Source of the DNA: Bacillota bacterium
Lineage (GTDB): Bacteria > Sysuimicrobiota > Sysuimicrobiia > Sysuimicrobiales > Segetimicrobiaceae
Assembly (NCBI GenBank): GCA_021324295.1
Contig: JAJPJJ010000011.1
Span: 1 to 64,000, forward strand
Length of the DNA: 64,000 nt
Direction: 5' to 3'
Both the position numbers and the translations under genes were made by a program. Each line of letters opens with the position of its first letter. The stretch's first letter is position 1. Shown here piece after piece: positions 1-8,287 of the stretch. The notes beneath the pieces were generated by a model. That model was not told the DNA's origin. It saw only the letters and a list, made by a program, of their open reading frames with translations, and did no database searches.

Positions 1-1845
1 AGGCAGGCGCGTGCCCCAGGTGCGCTCGACCTGGTTCAGGATCCGCATCGCGGTCAGGGAGTCTCCCCCCAGATCGAAGAAGTTATCGCGGAGCCCGACG
101 GGCCGAATGCCGAGGATCGTCTCCCAGAGCTCCGCCACCTGTTGCTCCACGCGCCGGGTTGGGGCGACGGATGCGCGTTCCGGGCTCCCCTGCTCCCATA
201 CCGGCTCGGGCAGGGCCCCCCGGTCGAGCTTCCCGCCGGGCAGCAGCGGCAGGGCATCGAGCAAGACAAACACCGAGGGCACGGTGTAGGTCGGGAGCGC
301 GGCTCCCAGGAAGCGCCTCAGATCGTCGCTCCGCAGAGGCTCCCGGGGCACCACGTAGGCGACCAGCCGCGTGTCTCCGGACGCCGGATGGGCGCGCCCC
401 GCGACGGCCACGTCCTTGACATGCGGGTGCTCCCGCAGTGCCGCCTCGACCTCCGCTGGCTCCACGCGGTACCCCCTGATCTTCACCTGCGAGTCCTTAC
501 GCCCAAGGCAAACGAGGCAGCCATCCGGCAACATGCTGCCCAGGTCACCCGTCCGGTAGATCCGCTCGCCGCTGCCGTCCGGCGCGAAGCTGAAGACCTG
601 TCGGGTCAGCGCGGGCTCCCGCCAGTATCCTGAGGCGAGATACCGGCTCTGCACCGCGATCTCGCCGACCCCGCCGGTTGCGACCTCCCGGCCGGAGTCA
701 TCGAGCAGCCGGACCGCCATGCCGGGCACCGGGTGACCGGCCGGCACGAGGACGCCGTCGATAGGAGTCTCCCTGTCGATCACGAGCTGCCGGTACAGGC
801 CGGTCTCCGTGCTTGCGAGGGCGTGGAGGAGGACGCAACTCGCCTCTGTGACCCGGCGGTAGAGCTCAACGTCACGGCGCGAGACCGCCTCGCCTCCCAG
901 GTGAATGAGGCGAAGGGACGGAAACCGGACCGTGTGCGGCAGGCTCTCGGCTAAGGCGCGGAAGACCATGGGCGTCGAGTGGTAGACCGTGATCCGGTCC
1001 CGCCGGAGCGCGTCGGCGAGCGCCGCGAGGCCCCGCGCCCGGACGTCGAACGGCACTACGGTGGCGCCAGAGAGCAGAGCCCGGAAGACGTCGAGCAGGC
1101 CGGCGGCCTGGCTGTGGCTCGCGAGCAGAATCATTCGGTCGGCCGGACCGAGCCCGGTGACGTCCGCATAGGCCACGGCGCTGTGAAGCGTGGCACGATG
1201 CGTGTGCGCGACCCCTTTGGGGCGGCCTGTCGAACCCGACGTGTACACGATGCGGGCGACCGCGTCGGGCGCGATCGAGCGGCGGAGGTTGTCGGAAGAG
1301 CCGCCCGCCTCGGCCTCACCGGCGTCCAAGACCGGGAGCGCGTCTGCGCCCAGCTCCCTGGCGCGCGTGAGGAGCGCCGCCTCGGTCACGATCGCGGCGG
1401 CCCGCGAGTGCCGCAGGATGCCGGCGGTCCTCGCGTGCGGGTCGGAGGCATTCAGCGGCACCACGATCTTCCCGGCCTTGAGCGTCCCCAAGACCGCGAT
1501 GATTGCCCGCGCGCCCCGATCGAAGAGAAGGGCGATCGGTTCCGGCGACGGTCCGCGCGCCGCGACGAGGGCCCGGGCGACGCGATCGGCGGCCCGGTTC
1601 AGCGCGTCGTACGTGAGCGCCCGGTCCCCTGCCTCGATCGCGACGCGACCTGGGTGCTGCGCGACCTGCTGCTCGAAGCGCGCCGGGACCGATTGCTCGA
1701 GGGCCGGCCCGTGGTCCGAAGGGCGCGCGGACGCCACGCCCCCGCGGCCGGCGGCATCCGCCGGTCCCGTCGGAAGGCGTGTCTCCAGAGGTGCGGGTGG
1801 CCGCGTGTTTCTCACGCGTCGGCGTCCTGCATGGGTGCTCCCCAT
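1..1845 (-). CDS. NRPS-type adenylation-carrier protein, C-terminus cut by window edge
   Basis: The ORF track misses this gene because it has no stop inside the window; I translated it by hand on the minus strand. An ATG at 1845 opens a frame that stays open for 615 codons to base 1. It encodes an adenylation domain: the AMP-binding motif YTSGSTGRPKGV at about residues 201-212, YRTGDLG near 428, GRKDSQVKIRGYRVEP shortly after, and the A10-type lysine in LPGGKLDRGALP. A carrier domain follows with FFDLGGDSL, whose Ser (about 596) would carry phosphopantetheine. There is no condensation domain upstream, so this is a loading or stand-alone activating module. It should adenylate an amino or carboxylic acid and load it on the carrier arm. 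The A5 region reads ALASTETGLYR rather than the usual NxYGPTE, so the substrate cannot be inferred. A GTG at 1815 is an alternative start. Confidence 0.9.
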   Translation of the reverse strand, partial: MGSTHAGRRRVRNTRPPAPLETRLPTGPADAAGRGGVASARPSDHGPALEQSVPARFEQQVAQHPGRVAIEAGDRALTYDALNRAADRVARALVAARGPSPEPIALLFDRGARAIIAVLGTLKAGKIVVPLNASDPHARTAGILRHSRAAAIVTEAALLTRARELGADALPVLDAGEAEAGGSSDNLRRSIAPDAVARIVYTSGSTGRPKGVAHTHRATLHSAVAYADVTGLGPADRMILLASHSQAAGLLDVFRALLSGATVVPFDVRARGLAALADALRRDRITVYHSTPMVFRALAESLPHTVRFPSLRLIHLGGEAVSRRDVELYRRVTEASCVLLHALASTETGLYRQLVIDRETPIDGVLVPAGHPVPGMAVRLLDDSGREVATGGVGEIAVQSRYLASGYWREPALTRQVFSFAPDGSGERIYRTGDLGSMLPDGCLVCLGRKDSQVKIRGYRVEPAEVEAALREHPHVKDVAVAGRAHPASGDTRLVAYVVPREPLRSDDLRRFLGAALPTYTVPSVFVLLDALPLLPGGKLDRGALPEPVWEQGSPERASVAPTRRVEQQVAELWETILGIRPVGLRDNFFDLGGDSLTAMRILNQVERTWGTRLP

Positions 1846-2114
1846 ACTCCTCGGCGCGCGGCCTCCTCACCTGCCCCCTAACGAATGTCTACGGCCTCCG
1901 AAAGCGTCGCTCGAAAGATGCGCAAACGGCGCGGGCCGCGCGGCAGCGAGGACCCCGGTCGCGTGTACAGGGACGCGGCGGAGCCCGGCTCATCCCCTTG
2001 ATCCCGCCTGGTCAGAGCAGAGCACAGGCCCGCGGGGCCAACAGCCGAGCCGCCGAGCCCGGGCCGATGCCGCTACGGTGACCAGAGCGCTCCGTGAGGC
2101 AGGCGGGGCCGGCG

Positions 2115-3653
2115 TCAGCGCGCCCGCGCATGGCTGACCCAGCCGTAGATCAAATCCCCGGCTTCGGCTTCGACGGATATCGCATACCCGGCGGGCTTGG
2201 ACGCCAAGTCGCCTTTGGCCATGATGATGCGCCTCGGTGTTCTGTCGGCGAATGATCCGATATCGCCCCAGGTGCGCGCTTCAAAGATGGGCCGCCCGCT
2301 GTAGAAGAGCGCCGCCGGCCGGTACAACCCTGAGAAGACGATCAGCGGCTCCCGGTCGGCCGCGTTCCGGGAAGCGGCGGCGGCAAGTGAGGCGACAGGG
2401 GAAGCGCCTTCGCGATACAGAGGGCTGACGCTGCGCAGCCCCAACGCAAGCAGCACAAGGAAGGCGGATGCCGACACGACGCGGGCGTCGAGGGTCTTCC
2501 GAACCGACAGGACAAACAGTGCGGCCAGCGCGCAGAGGAGTAGGAGCCCGACCAGGGGGTTGCGGGCGAGCGCCCCAGCCGTGACGGCCGCGATGAGCAC
2601 GCCTGACAATGAGGATGCATCCGGCGACCTCGTCGCGGACGCGATCAGCCGTCCGGTCAGGATGGCCAGGGGCGGAAGCGCGGGCATGATGTAGTACGGC
2701 AACTTGGTGCGGGAGAACTGATACAATCCAAAGACCACCAAGATCACCGCGAGGAGGATCAGCGAGCGATATCGACCCATGAGATTTTCCTGCACCGCGA
2801 GCGAGACCGCAAACGGGAGGAGGTACACCCAGGGGAACATGCCACCGGCCAACACCCGAAGATAGAAGCGTTGATCCCCCGAATTTCCTTGCACGACAGA
2901 CAGCGCGTGGGCGACATGGAAGCCAAAGTAGTGGCTCCAAAAGGTCGGCCCATAGTGGGCGGCCATCAGCGCGTGCCAGGGTGCCGCTATGAGAAGGGCT
3001 CCCGCGAGGCCCAGGAAGAGATGCGTCGAGCGAAGCACGCCGCGCGCGCCGGGTGTTCCGCTCAGGAGCACCAGCAGCATGGCGGCCGGCGCAATCAGCG
3101 CGGCAAGCGACTTGACCATGACCGCGAGCGCACACGCACCGCAGACGCCGTACCACCAGCGCGGTTCGCCCTCCATCACCCGGATATATCCGTAGACGGC
3201 GAGGAGAACGAACATTGTGAGGGGGGCATCGGTCATGCCCCTGCGTGCGTATTTGAGGAACTCAAAGGTCGTCGCCAGGATCACCGCGGACATCAGCCCG
3301 GTCCGCCGGTCGAACAGGGCAGCGGCGATGAGGAACGTGAGGACGATCACGACCGCGCCGGCGAGGGCGGATGCTGCTCTGGCCCAGAACTCATGCACCC
3401 CGAACAGATGGAAGAGGAGCGCAGTGGACCACATTAATAGTGGCGGCTTGTCGACCCACGGTTTGTATTCATAATGAGGCTGGAGCCAGTCCCCCGTGGC
3501 GTTCATTTCCTTCGCCACTTGGGCGTAGATGGCTTCGTCCCAGTCGTGCAGGCTACCCATCCCCAGCCGCCAGAAGCTGGCGCCGACCGCGATCGCCAAC
3601 ACGAGCGCGATGAGGACATGGTGGGAACGATTCACCACGCGGGACCCGTTCAT
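2115..3653 (-). CDS. GT39/ArnT-type membrane glycosyltransferase
   Basis: This is a 512-residue polytopic membrane protein with about 11-12 hydrophobic segments. The first periplasmic loop carries LHDWDEAIYAQVAKEM, the acidic motif of GT-C enzymes (PMT/ArnT superfamily), followed by the typical KPPLLMW and RRGMTDAPLT patches. Family members transfer a sugar from a polyprenyl-phosphate donor to lipid A, protein or other glycans on the outer face of the membrane; the acceptor here is unknown. The ORF track starts at 3830, but its first 59 residues are low-complexity and lack a membrane segment. I prefer the internal ATG at 3653, just before the first helix. The next gene downstream, the NRPS fragment, lies 269 bases away, a gap in which I see no gene. 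Confidence 0.88.
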   Translation of the reverse strand: MNGSRVVNRSHHVLIALVLAIAVGASFWRLGMGSLHDWDEAIYAQVAKEMNATGDWLQPHYEYKPWVDKPPLLMWSTALLFHLFGVHEFWARAASALAGAVVIVLTFLIAAALFDRRTGLMSAVILATTFEFLKYARRGMTDAPLTMFVLLAVYGYIRVMEGEPRWWYGVCGACALAVMVKSLAALIAPAAMLLVLLSGTPGARGVLRSTHLFLGLAGALLIAAPWHALMAAHYGPTFWSHYFGFHVAHALSVVQGNSGDQRFYLRVLAGGMFPWVYLLPFAVSLAVQENLMGRYRSLILLAVILVVFGLYQFSRTKLPYYIMPALPPLAILTGRLIASATRSPDASSLSGVLIAAVTAGALARNPLVGLLLLCALAALFVLSVRKTLDARVVSASAFLVLLALGLRSVSPLYREGASPVASLAAAASRNAADREPLIVFSGLYRPAALFYSGRPIFEARTWGDIGSFADRTPRRIIMAKGDLASKPAGYAISVEAEAGDLIYGWVSHARAR

Positions 3654-3865
3654 GTGTCGGCCGGCCCCCGAGCCGGCGTCGTTCCGGAGCGGGTCGCCGC
3701 AAGGGCACCCGGCACGCGCCGCATCTTCGATGGCCAGCTCCTGTTGACGCAGGAAGGACGCCTTCGGCTCGCCAGACCGCCCCCCCGCGCCCGACGCGCG
3801 GGAAGTGCTCGCGTCCCGGGACGTCTCCAACGCGGCGGGCGCTCGCCCCGGTTCGACGGGTTCCG

Positions 3866-4300
3866 TTACGGGCTATTGGTTGGCCTGCGCTCGATCAACT
3901 GGTACGAGATGCCGCCGGTCGTCTCTTCTCGGGTCCACGCGTTCAGCGTGTTCCCGATACGCCGTGGCTCCGCTGAGGTGGTCCGCACGCCGCGGGAGGC
4001 CAGGGTGGCGAGTGCGGCTCCGAGGTCGTCCACCTCGACCGCGATGTGCTCGATGCGCGCCCGCCGGCCGTTCCCCAGGCGCTGCCGCCGCAACTCGGGA
4101 TCGCCGATCTCGATAAGCTCGATGTCCGTACCGCCGCAGGCGTAGAACTCTCCTCGGATGCGGCCTTCGGGTAGATCCACCGACCTGCGCAGCGGCAGGC
4201 CGAACACGTCCGCCAGCCACCGGCGGGCCTCCGGGAGGTCGTCGACGACGACCCCGATGTGATCGACCCGCCGGAACATCGGACGAGGCGCCGGCTTCAC
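3866..4300 (-). CDS. VOC-superfamily (glyoxalase/epimerase-like) protein
   Basis: The 144-residue protein has two beta-alpha-beta-beta-beta modules typical of the vicinal-oxygen-chelate fold. The first begins VDHIGVVVDDLPEA and the second IEHIAVEVDDLGAAL, each placing a metal-binding His at the strand start; GTDIELIEIGDP and ISYQLIERR supply candidate Glu/Gln ligands. The spacing most resembles methylmalonyl-CoA epimerase and small glyoxalase-like proteins. No propionyl-CoA gene lies nearby, so the substrate is open. It is transcribed away from the small ORF at 4473, and the 172-base gap between them must hold its promoter. Confidence 0.85.
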   Translation of the reverse strand: MKPAPRPMFRRVDHIGVVVDDLPEARRWLADVFGLPLRRSVDLPEGRIRGEFYACGGTDIELIEIGDPELRRQRLGNGRRARIEHIAVEVDDLGAALATLASRGVRTTSAEPRRIGNTLNAWTREETTGGISYQLIERRPTNSP

Positions 4301-4472
4301 GGTTCATCCCCCTTTGTCGCGGTGTGATTGGAGCATACCACAAGGCCGCGTGGACCGACACGCACAGCGGGATTGCTCCGCGCGCTCACGTTAGGAAGGA
4401 CAGCGCACAGGGAAAAGCACTAAGTGGCTCTACCGCAGGATACGTCGGGCTACGCGGAGGAGGTGAGCGAGC

Positions 4473-4547
4473 ATGCCGTGGTGGATGACCGACCTGCTTG
4501 TGCTGATGGTGATCGGCGCGGCGACCGGTCACCTCGTGATGCGGTAG
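4473..4547 (+). CDS. 24-residue hydrophobic microprotein candidate
   Basis: This ORF is too short for the ORF track. An ATG at 4473 follows GGAGGAGGTGAG with good spacing, one of the strongest ribosome-binding sites in the window. It encodes MPWWMTDLLVLMVIGA followed by a short ATGHLVMR tail: one hydrophobic segment long enough to span a membrane, ending in a basic residue. A long stem-loop lies 27 bases after the stop. The strong Shine-Dalgarno sequence plus terminator-like hairpin is what makes it credible. I know no homologue. It could be a membrane microprotein, a leader peptide or chance. Confidence 0.4.
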   Translation: MPWWMTDLLVLMVIGAATGHLVMR

Positions 4548-4574
4548 CCGCCGCTCGCACGCCCCGGAAGAGAC

Positions 4575-4606
4575 GGGGCCAGATCGGCCACGGCCGACCT
4601 GGCCCC
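4575..4606. terminator. Stem-loop between convergent genes
   Basis: GGGGCCAGATCGGC pairs with GCCGACCTGGCCCC around a CACG loop, with one mismatch on the plus strand that becomes a G-U pair on the minus strand. It sits between the end of the plus-strand microprotein ORF and the end of the minus-strand regulator, as expected for a bidirectional terminator. No T-tract follows on either side, so intrinsic termination would be weak. Confidence 0.55.
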
Positions 4607-4641
4607 GGCCACTGTCCGGCCCGGCCACCGCGGCTCGACTT

Positions 4642-6231
4642 CTATACCCGAACTCGATAGCCGCCGCGCTCGACGCAGATCGCCGCGCCCGATAGCGCCT
4701 CGATGGCTGAGAGCGGCACGTAGACGCGGCCTCTCAGCGCCTGCTTGAGGACCTCCCTGGCCTCCTGCTTCATCCCCGCTTCCATGAACCACATCGCCGC
4801 GCGGGTGGCCGCCGCGTCCGCGGCGTCGCACTCTCCCTGTGCCTCGTGAATTTCCATGAGCGCGCGCTCCGCCTGCGCCGCCAGCATGGGGTTAGGGATC
4901 TCCATCGCGATCTCGGAGCTGTGCCACAGCGCGTCCTTCGCGCGCCCCAGCTCCCCCGCGACCCCGTACAGGACTCCCCTGGAGTACAGGAGGCGCGCCT
5001 GTCCGAACGGGGTTCCACGATCCCAGACGCCCTCGACGGCGTTTACGATCTCCAGGCCCGGCGCCGGCAGCTCTTGGCGCGCGAACAGCCGGCCCGCGGC
5101 CGCGCGCACACAGAGCACATCGAGGGGCTCGCCTTCCCGCTCGGCCACCGGGAGCGCGCTCACGACGACATCGGTCGCCTGCTCCGGGGTTCCGTTGCGG
5201 TCGTGCATCGCGCTCTCGAACACGCCGGCCCACAGCCAGGGGCGGACGGCGCCGGCCTCCCGGGCATCCGCGCGGAGGAGCCGCATGCGCCCGGGCCTCC
5301 ACTCGCCTCCGCAGTGCCAGCGTGCCCATTCCTCGAGGACGAGCGCCGCGATCTCCGTCCGCCTGTCGACGGGCCCGAGCAGGTCGCGTACACGCAGGGT
5401 GTGCAGAACCCGGTCGAAGCGGCCCCGCTGCAGCCAGAGCAGGGCGTGGTCGAGCACGTCGTGGGTCCATGTCCTCGGCGTAACGGTGCCCGGCAGCAGG
5501 ATGCCGGCGTTCCTCACGAGGCCAACGACCACGGAGAACGGGAGCGCCTTCGTCCCGCTCGTCTCGAGGCGCGAGAGGGCCTGCACGCTCATGGCATCGC
5601 CGGCCACATCCGCCAGACGCAGCCCGACGGATGCGCGGGCGTCCCGCAGGCGGTCTCCGCGGATCCATACCGGACGGTCGACGCCACGCTCTCCGCCCGG
5701 CGACCCCGCCTTGTCCCTGGCAGCGGTCAAGCGCCGCGCGTTGCGTTGCGAGGCTCCGGACCGCCGCACGACGTCGTGGCGCCTGCGGCCGATGCCGCGG
5801 GCATCGCTGGCCGCATCGTGCCGTTCGACAACCTGCCGCGCGATCGCCGGACTGAGTATCGTACTGCCGCTGTGGACGGCTCTGATGGCGTGTACCAGGC
5901 TCGCCGGGGTGACGTCCTTGAGGAGGTAGCCGACGGCCCCCACCGCGGCGGCTTGGCGAAAGAGGTCCCGGCTCGCGCTGCCGGTGAGCACCAGCACACT
6001 CGTATCCGGGCACCGTGCCTTGATGCGCTGCACCGCGGCGATCCCGTTGCCGTCGGGCAACTCGACATCGATGAGCACGAGATCCGGGCGGAGGACGGCA
6101 GCCTGTTCGACCGCGTCGTCCCCGCCCGCGGCCACGCCGACCACCTCGAGGTCGCGCTCCACCTGCAGGACCCTCTTCAGCTCGTCCAGGACGAGCGCCT
6201 GCGCGTCGACGAGCAGCACGCGGATGCCCAT
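4642..6231 (-). CDS. Response regulator: receiver + XRE-like HTH + TPR-like C-terminus
   Basis: The protein has 529 residues. Residues 1-125 form a CheY-like receiver: paired acidic residues near the start (VDAQALVLDE), phospho-acceptor Asp in PDLVLIDVELPDGNG, Thr in VLVLTGSA and Lys in GYLLKD. After a basic linker, about residues 195-250 (DRLRDARASVGLRLADVAG, then SVQALSRLETSG) match a helix-turn-helix of the XRE/Cro type rather than the usual LuxR/NarL domain. The remaining 270 residues are Ala/Leu/Glu-rich helices resembling TPR repeats. It is probably a phosphorylation-controlled DNA-binding regulator with a protein-interaction tail. No histidine kinase lies next to it in the window. The domain order is unusual. 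Confidence 0.8.
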   Translation of the reverse strand: MGIRVLLVDAQALVLDELKRVLQVERDLEVVGVAAGGDDAVEQAAVLRPDLVLIDVELPDGNGIAAVQRIKARCPDTSVLVLTGSASRDLFRQAAAVGAVGYLLKDVTPASLVHAIRAVHSGSTILSPAIARQVVERHDAASDARGIGRRRHDVVRRSGASQRNARRLTAARDKAGSPGGERGVDRPVWIRGDRLRDARASVGLRLADVAGDAMSVQALSRLETSGTKALPFSVVVGLVRNAGILLPGTVTPRTWTHDVLDHALLWLQRGRFDRVLHTLRVRDLLGPVDRRTEIAALVLEEWARWHCGGEWRPGRMRLLRADAREAGAVRPWLWAGVFESAMHDRNGTPEQATDVVVSALPVAEREGEPLDVLCVRAAAGRLFARQELPAPGLEIVNAVEGVWDRGTPFGQARLLYSRGVLYGVAGELGRAKDALWHSSEIAMEIPNPMLAAQAERALMEIHEAQGECDAADAAATRAAMWFMEAGMKQEAREVLKQALRGRVYVPLSAIEALSGAAICVERGGYRVRV

Positions 6232-6760
6232 GCCACGCCCCCCGTGAACGATTGGGGACTCCGCGTCGGTCAGGCACTATGGCGAACAGCGGCCTCAGGC
6301 ACTACCGGCAGTGGTAAGGGTCGTCGGAACATGGGACCGACCCGCCGGTGAGAGCCATCGAGCATGCGTGGGACGCCCCTCAGCGACACGTTCGCGTGCC
6401 GCGGCGTTTCTCCTGCAGACCCGCGAGGAGGCCTGTGCCACCGTCGCCACCGCTACGGATTCGTGAGGCGGGGGGAAGGAGATTCGAACTCCCGCCCCCT
6501 GATCATCTTACCCCCGGCACCCGCATCAGACAAGGAGTCCGGCCGTCGTGCTCAGCCGCCCGTCCGCGGAGGACTGCGATGCCGGTGCCCGCACCGCACA
6601 GCCGGCCCCGGGCGCACCCGGGGATGGTCCTGCCGCCCCTGCCCCCGAGCGGACGAGACGCGGAGCCGGGAGGCCGAAGTCCGAAGCGTGGCGAAGGGGA
6701 ACGCGGCCGGCAGCCACCGGGACCGGCGGTGCATTGGACGCAAGAAAGGGCAGTGCTCCG
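6232..6760. other. 529-base gap upstream of the DUF4038 gene
   Basis: No convincing gene is seen here. The plus-strand ORF at 6364 is spurious: its GEGDSNSRP stretch is the translation typical of a reversed tRNA T-arm. The gap contains that tRNA-like fragment and should hold the promoters of both divergent neighbours. The track start at 6548 for the downstream gene would extend into this gap with Arg/Pro-rich, non-signal sequence. Confidence 0.5.
6472..6500 (-). pseudogene. Degenerate tRNA 3'-end fragment
   Basis: Read on the minus strand, GGGAGTTCGAATCTCCTTCCCCCCGCC looks like a tRNA T-stem and T-loop (GTTCGAAT) followed by the 3' acceptor strand and a discriminator G, very close to the intact tRNA-Ser at 9391. 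I could not pair an acceptor 5' strand or build an anticodon arm upstream, and the terminal CCA is CCT. It is best read as a remnant of a tRNA, perhaps left by a mobile element. Confidence 0.4.
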
Positions 6761-8287
6761 ATGCGACACCTGAGCCTTCGCCGCAAGCGTGGAGATCACC
6801 CGGCGGGTCAGGACAGCAGCCCACGCCTTCTCGTGCCCCGTCGCGCCCTCGCATATCTCGGTCTCCTCCTCGCTGTGGGCGCCCTTCCAGGTCCGTCATC
6901 GCCCGCGTCGCTACCTGCCCCGCCTCCGTCTCAGGTCGGGTCGGACCTGAGGGTCAGCAGCAACGGGCGATACTTGGTGCAACACGATGGAACTCCGTTC
7001 TTCTGGATGGGGGACACGGCCTGGCAGCTGTTCGTGAAGCTCGACCGGCGGGACGCCGCCCTTTACTTGGAGGACCGGGCCCGCAGGGGCTTCACGGTGA
7101 TCCAGGCCGGCATCATCACGTGGGACGGGAACATCCCCAACGCGTACGGGCATCGCGCCTTCGACAGCGCCGACGTGTCTCGCCCCAACGACGCCTACTT
7201 CCGGCATGTGGACGCCGTCATCGATATGGCGGCGCAGCAGGGCCTCCATGTCGGCTTCCTGCCGGTGTTCCTCGGAAACCGGTCTTTGCAGTGGCTCGTG
7301 GACCGGGCGACCGCCTACACGTACGGCCGGTGGTTGGGGGCCCGTTATAGGTCCAAGCAGAACATCCTCTGGGTCCTGGGAGGAGACATCACCCCGGATT
7401 ATGAGCCGGCCGATGTCTGGCGGGCCCTGCGAGGCGGCGCCGTCGCCGCGGTGCGCGGCGGCGGGGTCGGGGACATCCGGCGGGCCCTCGGGCTGGCGAA
7501 GAGACTCGTCCTCGGCGTGAAGAGCGGCGGCGGGCCCACGGGCGTGTGGCGCGCGCTCGCGAAGGGCATCGCCGTCGGGGTGACGGGCTCGGAGGACTAC
7601 ACCAGGACCATCATGACGTACCACGCGTGCGGGAGCCCCTGCGTGTTTCACGGTGATCCGTGGTTCTCCCTCAACATGATCGAAGTGTATGAGGATCCGG
7701 CCCGCGTCTATCCTGCCGTGAGCCGCGACTATCACGCCACGCCGACCAAGCCGACGGGGATCGGAGAGGGTTTCTATGAAAACGACAACGATGGCCCCGG
7801 CACCCCCACGGGGACCGCGTACGACGTGCGACGGGAGGCCTACTGGAGCTTCTTGGCCGGCGGCTACTACACTTACGGCGCGCGGCCGATCTTCTTCTTC
7901 GGCGGCGGCTGGCAGCGCGCGCTGGATCTGCCCGGCGCTCGGCACATGAGCATCCGCAGGCGCTTGCTAACGTCCCGCCCATGGTGGACGTTCGTGCCCG
8001 ACCAGGGCATCCTTGCACGCGGGGAGGGGAGCGGCGATACCCTCAATGCCGCCGCCCGTTCGGCCGATGGCAGGAGCATCATCGTCTATCTGAGCCATCC
8101 GAGCGTGGTGTCCGTCAATATGGGAAAGATCACCGGCCGCCACATGGTGAAGGCCCAATGGTTCGATCCCGGAAGCGGACGGCGAACCGACGCCGGGGTC
8201 TTTCCCAATACCGGCACGCGCTCGTTTTTCACCCCCCGCGGATGGCGGGACGCTATCTTGCTTCTGGATGTCGCATCGCCTGCTTGA
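6761..8287 (+). CDS. Secreted DUF4038 protein (GH140 apiosidase-like)
   Basis: The 508-residue protein has an export signal: basic n-region, then ALAYLGLLLAVGALPG near residues 28-45. The mature part opens with a short beta segment (SNGRYLVQHDGTPFFWMGDTAW) and then a TIM-barrel of the DUF4038 family, with the conserved WVLGGDI element and an acidic stretch GEGFYENDN. The last 90 residues match the collagen-binding-like beta domain found at the end of GH140 proteins (GRSIIVYLS, then AQWFDPGSGR). Known members hydrolyse apiose side chains of rhamnogalacturonan II, so an extracellular plant-polysaccharide role is likely but not proven. I chose the ATG at 6761 because it opens the signal peptide. 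The gene overlaps the next by 20 bases. Confidence 0.85.
   Translation: MRHLSLRRKRGDHPAGQDSSPRLLVPRRALAYLGLLLAVGALPGPSSPASLPAPPPSQVGSDLRVSSNGRYLVQHDGTPFFWMGDTAWQLFVKLDRRDAALYLEDRARRGFTVIQAGIITWDGNIPNAYGHRAFDSADVSRPNDAYFRHVDAVIDMAAQQGLHVGFLPVFLGNRSLQWLVDRATAYTYGRWLGARYRSKQNILWVLGGDITPDYEPADVWRALRGGAVAAVRGGGVGDIRRALGLAKRLVLGVKSGGGPTGVWRALAKGIAVGVTGSEDYTRTIMTYHACGSPCVFHGDPWFSLNMIEVYEDPARVYPAVSRDYHATPTKPTGIGEGFYENDNDGPGTPTGTAYDVRREAYWSFLAGGYYTYGARPIFFFGGGWQRALDLPGARHMSIRRRLLTSRPWWTFVPDQGILARGEGSGDTLNAAARSADGRSIIVYLSHPSVVSVNMGKITGRHMVKAQWFDPGSGRRTDAGVFPNTGTRSFFTPRGWRDAILLLDVASPA

Noticed and set aside
979-2137. Long plus-strand ORFs (979-1881, 1190-2137).
   Set aside because: They are antisense shadows of the NRPS adenylation gene, whose motifs are unmistakable on the minus strand.
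6364-7350. Plus-strand 328-residue ORF.
   Set aside because: Its GEGDSNSRP stretch is a translated reverse tRNA T-arm, and the rest is off-frame to the DUF4038 gene.
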